From assembly GCF_038396675.1 (NCBI RefSeq), contig NC_088921.1:28927501-28991500 (forward strand): a stretch of 64,000 nucleotides of DNA, given 5' to 3'. Origin of the DNA: Hydra vulgaris (lineage: Eukaryota; Cnidaria; Hydrozoa; Anthoathecata; Hydridae). Shown piece by piece: positions 25,706 to 38,639 of this stretch. The position numbers were made by a program, and so were the translations under genes. The number at the start of each line of letters is the position of its first letter. Within the stretch, counting starts at the first letter, position 1. The notes under the pieces were generated by a model. It was given only the letters and a program-made list of their open reading frames with translations, was not told the origin of the DNA and searched no databases.

Positions 25706-27050
25706 TTAGTTAAAACTAAAAGAAACGATAAAAGAAAAATTTGTCAATAACTTCATAAAAGAAGATACTTTTGAAGATGTCTCTTTATTGTACTTTTTTA
25801 AATTATTGTCTTCCATTTCTTCAAAAGCAGGAAAAACTGCAAAATAATTATCAAAAAACACATCAAGCCCGAAAAGCTTTTGTACCCACCGAGTTTGACA
25901 TTTGTCAATAAGATTTGCCTGAACAGGAAGAAGGTATTTTTTTAAGCAAATACTTTTTTTGGGAGAAAAGTTAAAAAAATAAGTTATGTCTTTAACTTGC
26001 TCAAGCAAACTTTTTACTTGCTGGATTTGGCAACTTTTCCTAACAACTAAATTAAGTTTGGGTGAGGCACAGTGGACAAATAATGCCTTAAGATAAACAT
26101 TTGTATAAGAAATGAAACACCTTTGTATTCACCTGACATTGAAGCAGCTCATCATAACTGCTGACTGGTGATCATAACTGCATAACTGCTGACTGGCCTC
26201 TGTATTATCTTATTTCTAAGCCAAATTCTTTCAAAATTTTAAGTATGTTGGTAGCTATGTTTAGACCACTTGTTCCTGTTTTGCTTTCAAAAAAGCGTAA
26301 AAAAACTTCTTAATATTACCGTTTAAGTCAACATAACGTATGACAATAGAAAGTTGTTCTATCTTTGCACAGTCTGATACCTTTTCAGCAATAATGGAGA
26401 AGTACCTTTTTTTTTAATATTATTTAATAAAATCTCTCCAATTGCATTTTCACAACACTCAATAAACTTGTTTTAAATGGGCTTTGAAAGCTATGTGGAA
26501 TTTTTTAGGGTATAAAGAAGATGCTCCTTTAGAATTAAATCACCTGCAGCAACTTTAAAGTTTAAAAGCTCAATAAAATTACCCAGCCCTGTAGTTTGTG
26601 AAGATTCTCCAATATCTCCTTGATATTTTTTATAGTCTCTATGACCTCGTAAAGACATATCATTTTGACATGAAAATATTATAGTCTTTATAATTGATTC
26701 AAGCTCTTTTTTGTTTTCTTCTAAACGTTGTTTCCTAGGAATATCTAGAGAAAATTTAATAGGATAAGTGTTATTGTTAGCTCTAGGTAAAAGCATCTTA
26801 TAACAATGCAAGGACTTGATGTGTAACCCGTTAACAGTTTTTTATCATCGTAGACAATTTTTACAGCATTACATCTAGTGTTAAATGGTTCTTTAAACAA
26901 TTTACATAATGCATATTTGTTTGTTAAACTTGTCCCAAAAAGGGTACATGTAAGACAATATTTCTTATATATTTCAATATCAATATTTCAATAAGTCTTT
27001 AATTTTAGAGTAACAAAGCCAAGAAAAATCATCTAACCATTTTAGCAAAA
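25706..27050 (-). pseudogene. hAT-family transposase with TTF-type zinc finger, degraded
   Basis: Reading leftwards from about 27050, frames give WLDDFSWLCYS, LFGTSLTNKYALCKLF (TTF-type zinc-finger region), RKQRLEENKKELESIIKTI and LRGHRDY (within 26491-26811), YAFLKAKQE, ALFVHCASPKLNLVV (about 26050-26090) and DKCQTRWVQKLF (25706-26008). The order matches hAT transposases of the kind related to ZMYM1 and '52 kDa repressor of PKR inhibitor'-like proteins. At least four frame changes separate these blocks. The C-terminal dimerisation domain is absent, and sequence left of 25706 belongs to another family. Confidence 0.75.
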
Positions 27051-28499
27051 AATGTCTTTTTTTGCTTTTTCCTTTTAAAGGAAATCAGAAGCACTTATCT
27101 GAAACCCAGACAATATTAACTAGAGAAAATAGTTCATGATATTAATTTTTCTCCATATAGATAGGATGACGAAGCATCATAGTTTGTATAAGATGCTAAC
27201 TGATCTGTATTTAGTAAACTAATGTCAACAAAATTGCTTTTCTTTTGTTGAACATTAGATTCAAGAGTGTTTTAATCGCTGTTGTTTGGGTATTTTGAGA
27301 TAATTACTTCAGCTTTAACTGTTTATTCACAAATACCATACTTATCTATATCTGAAACGTTCTAAGAAACAGAAGGAAAGATTAATTTGGACTGTATTGG
27401 TTTTCGTATTTTGTTACCTTTAGGTGGAAAACTAGACTCAAAAGCTTTTATTTTTTTGAAACTAAGTAAACTTGTATCACTCATAATAACAGCTGGACGT
27501 TTTTTGGGAAGATCTTTAAACAGCGCTACAAAACGATTTAGCTTAAAACATAAAACACTTTTGTTTTTTGATTTATCTAAATTGCACCACAAAATATTAA
27601 TTAAACAATTTAGTTTTTGGATGGGAAGCTTTACAAGGGTATTAAAAGAACTCTGATACTTTAAAAACCAATTTCAGGATAGATAGATTCAATAGGTTGC
27701 TTTGTAATATTAGATAATGCTATTAGGCAAAAGAAAGAACAAAATGTTTAACAAAGCAAATTAAATACGCTTCTTTAACAGAAGTTAAAAAATCATATTT
27801 CCGTACATTGTTGGAAAGCAGTCTGAGCATTTAAACAAAACAGCGATAAAAAACAAATTAGAAAGCTGAGAATATTCAGATCCATGTTGATTAAAATAAC
27901 TACAAAAATAATCATACCTTGAGTAAAAATTTATGTTTTTAATTAATCCAATTGACGTCAGTTATCTCAGAATATTTTATGTACCATTGCTGTCATTTTA
28001 AATTAAAGATAATGAGCTATAAAGACCATTTCCATCTTCAGTTGATCAGAGAAAAATAGTAAAATATATCAAAATGTAATAATAAGCATAATACACTAAA
28101 ATGTAATATTAATAACAAACAAACAAAAATGTATAACTACAAGAATTTTTTTTTTTTACCAATATTACATTTTAGTATATTCCATAATTTCTTATCAAAA
28201 CTAAATTACTTTTATAGTTCTTTGTATGTTTAATAAATAATTCAATTTCATACACATTATTAGGAATATAAATCCACTGTAAAAATTGTTAATAATTAGT
28301 TAAACACCAATAAATAAAGATAAAATCTAACATAGATCTTAAATCTATTTCCATTTTGTGATATTATTTTAATTAAGTATACTTTCATAAAGGTCGATAC
28401 AAACAAAAAATACCTTAATCATTAAGGTATTTTTTAAAAAAAACCCCGCGGTTAACCGTTGTTTTCGGTTTTACTTGTTAAATAATAAAAGATATTAAG
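27051..28499. other. AT-rich stretch, no recognisable gene
   Basis: Overlapping open frames on both strands at 27362-27656 show no recognisable domain. It could hold the hAT N-terminus of the neighbouring fragment, but no supporting motif was seen. A small hairpin (TACCTTAAT / ATTAAGGTA) lies at about 28410-28431. Confidence 0.4.
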
Positions 28500-29570
28500 T
28501 TTATTCATTTTCCAATGATGTACATGTTGCTTTAGATAGTATTGGTTCCTCATCATTAGAATTAAATCTAATAAGCCTGAAAGCAAGCTTTCCAGCAAAA
28601 TTTAAAGTATTTTTTAATGGAAACAACTAAAGGATCTTTTAGGCACCTTAATAACTGCATTACATTTTCGGTAATTCTTTCATCAACGCGCTTTTTTAAA
28701 TTTGAATGCAATAAAGATGGAGTCAATGCAATAAAGGTGCAGTCAATGAAAAAAAAGTGAATTCAAACGATGACGAACATCCAGATGATTTCTTTACCAA
28801 ATTCCTCAGTAACTTTCTTCTGAAAAAATTGATTACGAACTGATGACATTTATATGAATTTCACAACCTTTTGTGCATTTATTAAAATCCCAGGGTGGTC
28901 AACATTAATCTCATTGTTTACTGATTCAAAACTGTAGCTATCATTGTAAACTCCATGTTCATTCGCTTCTGAATTACTGTTCGTTTCCTTGGGAATTGTT
29001 ACGTTTGTGTCTTTATTTTTCTTGTATAACGTGTCGCATACATCAAGATGAGTTGCATAATTAAAGCAAAACTGATCAACTATGTCCGTTAATTGCATGA
29101 CCTTTTTGTAGATTGCTGCACCATCTTGAGTAGAACCTACTACAACTCTTTTCATAAAGACACCAAACGAATTCAAGTGATCCTAAATATTTTATGTTAA
29201 ACTATCAGCTGGATAAGAACCATGAATCCTAATGAGGCCAGTTTTATAGATTTTCTTGCATTCGCTTTCATGCAGGTTGACACCGATCAGCATTCTGTGC
29301 CTCAAAAATGTGTAATTATAATGCGTTAAGCTGAATATATGTCCCGTTTGAATTTTTTCGATAATTTCTTGTTTTATTATTTCCTTTTTATCAAAAAAAT
29401 CTTGATGGGTTTACTTTATCACATATGTTGGACTTTTAGGAAGATGATTTTCTCTAAGTTAATTAAATGAGCAAATAAATTTGTTGTTAGTTATCATATT
29501 AATTGAAACACCATCAGTAGCTAGGTTAGCTCTAGTTTCTTTAAGGCTCGTATTTTGTAAATAACTGCCC
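28500..29570 (-). pseudogene. Second, different hAT transposase fragment (BED/ZBED-like type)
   Basis: Minus-strand blocks from right to left: LRENHLPKSPTYVI, HESECKKIYKTGLIRIHGSYPA (first residues near 29290), LNSFGVFMKRVVVGSTQDGA (28850-29176), FCFNYATHLDVCDTLYKK, then VRNQFFQKKVTEEFGKE near 28780-28830. The 'G.IRI.GS.PA', 'TTDGA' and 'HGIHLAVCDVLYKK'-like motifs in this order are typical of ZBED4-like hAT transposases. Frameshifts lie at about 29440, 29180 and 28845, so it cannot be active. It differs from the hAT at 25706-27050 and the one at 59336-60190. Confidence 0.75.
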
Positions 29571-29919
29571 ATGGTTTAAATTTTTTTGGATTTGAGCTGC
29601 TGCTTTATTCTACAGTCGACGGACTATTGATAGTAATTCCATGACACAAAACATGATTGTGCAAAGTAGTAGTAAGGGAAATGTTTTTGGAATATAGAAA
29701 AGTAATGGAAACAATGCTTAAACAACAAAACAGTTATTTGATGGGCCTACGACATGGGTTTCAAAGTGAAAGGGCACAACCGTGAATTTTTAAAAAAAGT
29801 CCTCTATATGTAAAATATTCCTTTAAAAAAAAAAAATCCTACAGAAAAAAAGTAAGAGGGGGCACGTGCCCTCCAGATCCTCTCCCCCCGGGCATTCTGG
29901 TGTCGTCGGCTCTGATTTG

Positions 29920-30466
29920 CAAATGTTTTAAGCACAAATACAAAAATAATTAACGAGGGACTTGACAAATTAGAAGAAAACCCTAAAGAAATTGCAAACA
30001 AAATAAAGATAATAGTAAAAGATATGGAAGACATAAAGTTGAGCTTAATTTTTCAGTTTTTGACAAAAAAAAACCGCAACTACCCTCAAACAAAACAACG
30101 AGCGAGTAGAAAAGGAAAACATCACATCACAAAATATAAATAAAAAGCTAAAAATATTTGAAGATTGATCGAGGAGAAATAATTTAAGAATAGACGGATT
30201 ACTAGAAAGTCTGAAAGAAACATGGAATGAAACTGAGAATAAAGCTAAATTATTTATATTAAAGAAGTTGGAACTAAATGGAATAGAAATCAAAAGAGCT
30301 CATCGCACTGGAGTCAGAAAAGAATAATTCTCCAAAACAGTTGTAATGAAGTTATTTAGATACAATGATAAAGCAAAAATTCTAAAAGAACCATATAGGC
30401 TAAAAGGTACAAAGATTTACTTAAACGAAGATTTTCCCCATAAGCTTTCTAATATTAGATGCAAAT
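29920..30466 (+). pseudogene. LINE ORF1-like protein (RRM-type nucleic-acid chaperone), disrupted
   Basis: The translation shows an N-terminal charged, coiled-coil-like part, then RRNNLRIDGLLESLKETW, IKRAHRTG, DKAKILKEPYRLKGT and YLNEDFPHK, the typical order in an L1/CR1-type ORF1 protein. Stops at about 30167 and 30325 interrupt it. It is followed directly by the endonuclease frame. A second scrap of the same ORF1 region lies at 43973-44170. Confidence 0.65.
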
Positions 30467-30478
30467 TCATTTTCAATT

Positions 30479-31688
30479 TTGCATTTAAATATTAGGAGTT
30501 ATTCAAAAAGTTTTGAATTATTTAAACAATTTTTATGCGAGGTTAAGTTTAGTTTTAAAATGATTAGTCTCAGCAAGACATGGTGTACTGATGAATATAT
30601 CGAGACAAATACAAATTTTCAGCTACCAATTTATAAAGTGATTCATCGATTTAGAGGATCTGGGAAGAAAGGAGAGGGTTAGTGTGTATTTATAAGTAAT
30701 TCTTTATCATACAAGCTAAGAAAAGACTTGTGCTCAACCACTAATGATTGTGAATCACTATGTGTGGAAATAATAAATAAAGCCACAAAAAACATTATCA
30801 TCCACGTTTTATACAGACCACCTTCCGGCTCAATACAGTTCGAAAATCATATTAAAAACATTATTAAAAATATTTTAGGCAAAAATAAAAGTATTTATTT
30901 AGTAGGTGATTTTAACCTTGACCTTAACATGAGTCATTTAAATACAAATATAAATAATTTCTTTAACGTCATATATCAGAAAGGCTATATTCCACTAATT
31001 AATAAACCCACAAGAATAAATAGAGAAAGCGCAACAATTATAGATCAAATAATCACCAATAAATTCAAATCAAAAATCAAAACAGGAATATTTAAATGCG
31101 AAATTTCGGATTACTTTCCTGTAATTCTTATCTCACAAAAATGTGATAACATCGATGCACAAAAAGTTAAAAAAAATACGCGAAATATAAATGAAAAATC
31201 CATGAAAAATTTCAATACTCTTTTATCAGACTTAAATTGGGATGACCTCCCTGATATTGAACACACAGATAAGGCATACGATAAGTTAATTAAATAATTA
31301 CAACAACTTTACAATACGGCTTTTCCTGTAGTTACAAAATGTGTGAAAAAAAAATCCATAAAATCCATGGATAACGCCGGAATTATAAAGTCGTCAAAAA
31401 AAAAAAAGCAACGGTTATATAATAAGTTTCTCAAAAAAAAAAACTTTCAAGAATGAAACTAATTACTAAATATATAAACGTGTTTTTGAGATGGTTATTA
31501 AAAAGTCAAAGAAATATTACTAAACTGAGCATTTAATAATACTTAAAAATGATCTAAAAACTACTTGGAACATTATTAAGGCAGTAGTTATCAAGAAAAA
31601 AACTGATGGAAATAGTCTTCCAATAAATCTAAACATTGAAAATAAAACTATTACAAATAAATATTTAGTTGCTGAAACACTCAATCAA
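30479..31688 (+). pseudogene. APE-type LINE endonuclease and linker, truncated at the duplication boundary
   Basis: A single frame runs 30479-31297 with one in-frame TAG at 30680-30682. It shows HLNIRS, SLSKTWC (E-to-K-like change at the SETW motif), LYRPPSG, GDFNLDL, SATIIDQIITN and ISDYFPV (H replaced by Y at SDH), the endonuclease motifs of APE-type non-LTR elements. After 31297 the linker is frameshifted but recognisable up to about 31688 (TTWNIIKAVVIKKKT, VAETLNQY). There the LINE stops exactly where copy 2 of the segmental duplication begins; no RT follows on this strand. Confidence 0.8.
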
Positions 31689-33788
31689 TACAAAATCCTG
31701 TCAAAGTTATTGTAGAATATAAGTAAATTTACTTTATATAAATTACTTTTAATTTACTTTACAAGTTATATTAAATGTAAGCTTATGTAATTTTAGTTTT
31801 ATTTTATATAGTTTATTTTCAATGAAGATTTACTATTAATTTTAAAATTAAAAATTCCAACTTAAAAGATATTTTATTTGTAAATTTAATTTACATTTAA
31901 TGGCAAATTACTTTTATGTAATTTGCTTTCATATGCAAGTTTTTTTGATAAACTTTTTTTTAATTTGTTACTTTTATATGTAAATGTAAATTACAGTGTA
32001 AAGAACTTTTATATTATGTAATGTAATATTCAAAAGTAATGAACTTTTTAATGTAAAAATAAACAGCTTTTTCATGTGACTTCTCTTACAAAACATTTGA
32101 AAGTAAAAAAGCATACATTTATAAAGAAAAGTCTTTCAAAAAGATGAATTACTACTACGGAAATGTAAATTTACAAAAAGCGTTTTAATTTACTTAAGTA
32201 ATTTACTTTTTGATTAAACTTAACTTACTCGTGTAAGTAGAAAAAAGTAAAAAAGCCATCCCTAGCATAAGTTTTAAAAGTTTTGAAAATATAGAAATGT
32301 TAATATATCACGTTGTTAGGTGCCATGGAATTTGAAATGAACGTATATGTTTTATATATTACCAATTTACAAAAACCTTTGTAATTTCTAAAAATAGCTG
32401 TAAGCTTTTAGATTGCAGATGAAATGTGTGTGAAGAAACGCCCAAAGCTGCAAACTTAGTTGGGTCAACGTTAAAATAACGAATGAATCGTTGTTGCCAT
32501 GGTTGTTATTCTACTTACTTTCGGGTAAGATCGAAATTCGGAAAAAAAAAGTCATTAAATCTTCTCATAAAATTTTATTTTGAATTATTTGTCTGTGTAC
32601 TTTTTCATGCTTTCCTTTCTCTTGTTTTACCAAAGTTCTTTATAAAATTGACTTTTGGTCCATGTTAGTAAATAATGATGCTTCCTATAGAGCTGAGTCT
32701 GCTTTTGCAGACAATTTTAAATTTTGTTTGCAATATAAGCATACACAATTTAGGAAATTAGAACTTACCTGGAGTTTACGTTACTCAAATTCCAAAAAAA
32801 GCTGGATCCATCTTATCAAAACTAAATAATTTGGTTTCTGAAAAGTATGAAAATTAAGTATAAACTCTCATGTTTTTACTAATGCAGTGTTACAAAGTGT
32901 AATAACTTTGAATAAAATTATAACTTGTAAAATTACAATAATTAAAAAATAAGCTTTAACAACCAAAGTAACGAAACTCTAGACAAGCAAAATTTCGACA
33001 TTTTGCAAGTGGATAAGAAATGAGAAAAAAATAAAAGCATTTTACCATTAAACATGTTTGACATTAAAGTCTCAAAAGAGTAACATAGCCATACAAGTTA
33101 CTTGCCCATACACCCACACACTACAAAAAAAAAAAAAAAAAAAATTAACAACTAAAATAAAAAAGTGTTTGTATTATATTATAAAATACTCTTAAGGAAA
33201 AAAAATTGTTCCAAAATTTTAGTATGGCAGAACAAGTATAAATTATTAAATTGATAACTACTACTAAATTTAAGATAAAAAAAGTTATCGATCACATAAA
33301 TTACACAAAAAATATTCTGAAACTCTTTGGCAGCCTTTTTGACGAGCAGGCTTATTACAATATGCCAATATAGAGGAAATTTAAATATGCCATATTTATC
33401 AGCAGCTTTTCATATTCTAAGTTTCTTTTTACTTGTAACTAAAACTGGATTTTATCCCATTTTGGATGAATTATCTTTGTAATGAAAAATTCTTACTATC
33501 GCTGTTCTGTTATGCCCCACTGTCCCGATATGCCCCACTCTACTCATGAAGTAGACTCTACCCTACTTCAGTAATTTAGAATAATATAAATAATATATTA
33601 AGTAATATTTCATTACTAACTTTATTTATTATTAACTTTATTATTAACGTTTATAAAAACATAATATATAATACAAATTAAAAAGTTTTTACTAATGCAG
33701 GGTTGCAAAGTTAAATGACATTAAATAAAAATCAATTGTAACTTGTTAAATTCTTTTTGATCGTAACCTAGTTTATTCAAAACTTTTT

Positions 33789-34120
33789 ATGTAGCTAATT
33801 CTCTATAAAAGGTTATTTTTAATTTAAAAACAGAAAAAAAAAGTTAAGTTAACGGTTGTTGCTTTTATTTATAAACAGTAATTCTTTTTTTTTCTTTTTT
33901 GCTGCTGTCAGAGAAAATGCAAGCAAGAATCATATTAAGGCTAACGGAAGGGGAAAAATAACAAAAAGTATTTATCATTTGTTTTTTCTTTATTAATAAT
34001 AAGTCTTTTAATCAAAATAAGCCATGCAAAAGGCTTATAAAGTTAGGCTTATAAAGTGTTTATTTTAGGCGTTGTTGTTCTTACTTTATAAAATTAAATC
34101 CTTTTCATGCAGAGAGCAAG
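33789..34120. other. Copy-2-specific insertion (or copy-1 deletion), ~330 bp
   Basis: In copy 1 TTTATTCAAAACTTGAGCAAGA (first 20 bases from 16708) is continuous, whereas copy 2 has about 330 bp between TTATTCAAAACTT and GAGCAAGACA. No ORF or clear terminal repeat was seen. Confidence 0.6.
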
Positions 34121-35204
34121 ACAAGAGCTATCTTTTTTTTATATCCAATTTATGAATAAATAAATTCGTAAATCAGTCATTTATAAAAAATTGATTTACT
34201 GATCGCATAAAAAATTGATTAACAATATGCACCTAATGATTGTGTTTTTCTATCGGATTGAAACTTAATTCAATAGTAAAAAAGTCGCAGATAAAAGTAA
34301 AAATAATATAAATCTTTTTATATGCTGTTTACAAAAGTTACTTTTTTGAACCAATTTTTTCTCAAAACCTAAAATGGTGGATATCGAACATATAACATTC
34401 TGACTTTGTTTTTCAGTCATGGAGTTAAACCACCATAAATAAGTGTTTTTTGGCGGTTTTCAACTTTCAAAAAATATCAATACCTTAAAACGGGAGTACA
34501 TTTAATAGACTATAAAACTATAACATGTTTGGGTTTTATAAAGACGATCAGTTTAACGTAAAAGCAAAATAACTTGATGAACTTATGTTAGTGAAACATA
34601 TGTAAAAAAATATATTTTTAAATGTTGCAACTTTTTCGGTTTAGTTGGACAGTTAACAAAAAAAAAAAGTTAGATTAGATAGGATTATCATTTTAGCTTT
34701 AAAACATTAACTAAATGCAAAAAAAACCATTGGAATGTTTTAGCTATGTTGAAGTTTACTTTTTTTAAATGCGCATGCGTATTTCTTTGCCAATCTACAA
34801 AAACGGCATACTTAAAACGGTTTAATTATGTTGATTTTCAAACTTATTTTTAAATAAGATAGCAAATAGTAGACCTTAAATTCTTTTATTTTGTAAAAAC
34901 TATGTCTGGAGGCTATGAGTACTTGAAGTTGCCTAATACTAATGATTGCTGGTACATACTTCAAAATCTTTTGCCTACCTGAACACTAAACAACGTTTAG
35001 TGTTTAGGTAGACAATAGTTGAGTTTTAAAAAGTTTTTTTTTTTCAGCCATAACAGCATGTATTCTTTTCTTTTTCTGAGATATACAAAATAAACAATTG
35101 TTGCCACTCATAGTTATAATTCACTTTTCGAACTTTTGAAATTTTTAAACTGATTTTCTTGTTATTTAAAAACGCTATTTTTCTGGTTTGTGACTATCGG
35201 TTAT

Positions 35205-35698
35205 TTTTGAAAAAATGATTATTGACATCTATTATCCAACGCATTATTTTTTGGCAGTTTTATCCGAAATCATATTTTTCTATTATTTCCGGAACTTGTG
35301 CGATATCCCGATAATTGCAAATATTACACCATTGTTATTAAAGTCCCTTTTTACTTTAAGCACCGGAAGGATCCAAATGTCTAGACAACAGCGTCTAAGA
35401 CATCGACGTTAGGTTTACAATAAATAGTTATTTTTATTCAAATATTCTAACAAAAAAAATTAAGATAAAATTTTTGCAAAAATGTTTATATTAAAAATAA
35501 ATTTAAAGTTTCGAATGTTTCATTACGGAATTTTGTGTTTATAAACGAAGAGAAAATACATTGAATAACTAAGCCCTGAAGCTACTACAAGCAAAATTAT
35601 CAGAGTAAGATAGCACACGCTTACTTTTACATGTGTTAGATTAAATTATTTTAACAATGTTGTAGTCAGATGTTAAATGAACAAATATAACTATTTTT
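35205..35698. other. Copy-2-specific segment, ~490 bp
   Basis: Replaces about 20 bp of copy 1 (near 17826-17845). It contains an open frame 35215-35412 with no recognisable domain, so I do not call a gene. Which copy is ancestral cannot be decided from two copies. Confidence 0.55.
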
Positions 35699-36531
35699 AT
35701 CCTCATAATAATAAGTGTAAATATTAACGCCAAATGGAGGGCATAATTTGAACTAATTTCTCATTTATTTGTTGTGGAAAAACTTAAGTCCAAAAAAAAG
35801 TAAAGCCATACTACAATATGATTTTACATTTGCTTTTTATGATGTTGTTTCTAAATGCAACGCCATTAAGCTTTTTTTATGTAGCATTTTCTTTTTAAGC
35901 GCATATTTCAGTTTTGGGGTAACAGTGACAGAAATGCTTAAGTCAACGCATGGCCAAGAATCAAGCAAATAGTGGCAGAATGTCTTACATATGATGAATC
36001 TTTCACAATTAAATGAAATGGAATCAAACAAATCAAAACCCAAATTAAAAGAGTTATTCTAAAAAAAATTTGTACCATTACATTAAATAACAACAGATCT
36101 AAAAACCGACACTTGCAAACAGGTAAAATCTACACCCAATAATGTTGCACAATAATATTAGTAAGAACAAAACGTCAAAACCTAAAAATGTAAAAAAATT
36201 ATCTTGCTGTTTCTGAAATTAAATCAAACACTAAAAATTGCTGCGGGATTTCGTTGTAAACAAATATGGAGTCATTAATGTTAGGTAGAGCTTATTGGTT
36301 TGACAATTCTTAGAGAAAAGATTTTAATCATGACTTAACGTTCCTTTTAATATTTTTAAGTAGACACAATCAGAACTAAAGCTAATTGATATCTTTCAAA
36401 AAATAATATATAACATTACATTTCCGTTGTAATTTTACAACTTTTAATACTGCGAATTTTTAAAACGAAAATGTAAATTGGTGCGAATATATATTAAAAA
36501 TGATTTCTACTCGCACCAATAGAGGTATACC

Positions 36532-36925
36532 CCGTATAGAGGTAACACTGGCAGTTGAGCCGCAAAAACAAAATTAATTATCTATCAATAATATTAGATA
36601 ACTAATTTAATTCTTCATCAGTTTATGAAATATAATTATTATTAGTAAACGCATTGAATTAATGCATACTAAATTTAGTTTGTCACAGCTAAAAAGATAA
36701 TGTTACCCCTCATGATGTAAGTTTAACATTTACGGCATAAAACATACTACTGTCAACGTTGCCCCGTATAGAGGTAACATTGACGGTTGAGCCCCAAAAA
36801 CAAAATTATCTATCAATAATATTAGATAACTAATTATATTCTTCATCAGTATATGATATATAACTATTATTAGTAAACGCATTGAATTATTGCATACCAA
36901 ACTTAGTTTGTCAAAAAAATGGCTA
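36532..36925 (+). repeat. Local tandem duplication, ~232-bp period
   Basis: CCCGTATAGAGGTAACA occurs at 36532 and again at 36764, each followed by the same CAATAATATTAGATAACTAA landmark and TTTAGTTTGTC. Copy 1 of the large duplication has only one such unit (18826-18970). Confidence 0.85.
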
Positions 36926-38639
36926 AAAAAAATGCGTTTTTTTAAAGATGTGTCAAAACCACACTTCATTTTACTCAAATGTAAATAAAACTTTTTTGTT
37001 GTTGAAAACAAAAATAGTAAACCTTAAAATCAATACTAACGCTATTTTTCTAATGATTTAAAAATAATTCTTCTTCTTCTCCGTAGCAGTGTTAGACAAA
37101 TTCCATTGTGCGATTTCATATCGATTTCATTGACGCTGTCTAAGCACAGTGTCAATGCAAACATGAATATTATATAAAATGCTAATTGAATATTTTTTGT
37201 CAAAATTTTATAACTACCATTATAATGAGTTAAAAACGTTTTTAGCCTTTTAAAGGACTAAATCAGATAGCGTTTTAACGATTTGTTTGAGCATATTTGC
37301 TTCTTTTCTTGAATAATAACTTAAACTTCTTATCATCTCTATAGCTCTCCTTGACTGATTACTTGAACACGAGCTTTATAAACCTTTAAGCATTTAAAAA
37401 GTGTCTCTATAAACATGTAATGCCCTTCAATTTTATTTTTCCCTAAAAAAAACTAATTACGCAATGTGACCTTTACTTATTTGATTTGGAATTAAATTTC
37501 GGTCTTTTTTTTGACTTTTCTGAATTTAATAAAAAATTGATTTTATTGACATTTTTTTCGTATTATAAAAATGGGCATTGAAATGTAAAATGTCTTCTAT
37601 TTGAAAATATTTTAACTGTGTTTTCGAATTTTCCTGCACCGTACTAAACTTATATACAAAAAACATTCCTATTAAATAATCAAAATAAAGATATATGATA
37701 AAAGTAATTGTCGAATTACTTTTGTCTTATTTGTTTATAATAACTTTGATATGATACTGTTATTTGATTTACAAACTGGTATTTAAAATAATAAAAAATC
37801 TTATTTGTGTCAGGTTAAACGCATTATTAAAGTGGTTTTATTTGCCGTTCTCAGTAATAAAATAAACCTATTTTCCTCAAGTTTTCTCTCTTTTTGTTAA
37901 TGTAATAGCGTTAAATAACTTAAGCCAATAAATCCTTTGCCGCCCTTTTTGAATTTGCAATGGCCTAATAATTAATAGTTCATTTAAATTACTTGTGATA
38001 CAATGAAAGTATGAAAAATTTAATATTAATTTTATTGTTAGAAAACTACCTTTTTTGTTTTGTAATAGGGAGCAACAACGATATAAAAATTCTTTTGTAT
38101 CTTTGCTTTTTTTACCCAATACATTTTTTAGTTATTTTACTTAATTATTCAATAATTTTATACAACAAGAATTTTAAGATAAAAATCGTTATACAGTAAA
38201 AATGTATAACAAAATATACAGTTATTTTATATTTTTATATAAAAATAAAAACAAAAATAAGAACGTGGAGAATCGCAAAAGTTCTTCAGGTCTTATCATC
38301 GAAAACCGCTCGTGAATATTAAGTGCATTTAAGTTCGCATGAAATATAAAATTAAAAAAAAAACAAATCAATGTCGTGGTAATAATTAGCGAAAACATAA
38401 GTTTCCTAAGAATATATTGATAATATTGGTATATAGAAATTCTCGATACTTTTATATACAAATACAAAAATATTTAAAAAGTACTGCTTTCATAAACACA
38501 TAAGATGTGGATCAGATACCCTATTGTATATAACCTTAGGTAATGAGCTTCATTTTCATTTTCAGAAAAACTTAAAAATATAAAAACATGTCTTTAAAAG
38601 ATAAAACAACTTCTTTTAGTTTTATCTTGAATGAAAGAT

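Noticed and set aside
27362-27656. Overlapping open frames on both strands
   Set aside because: Neither shows a recognisable motif; could not decide a strand.
35215-35412. 65-codon frame in the copy-2-specific segment
   Set aside because: No homologue recognised, absent from copy 1, and no splice or promoter support.
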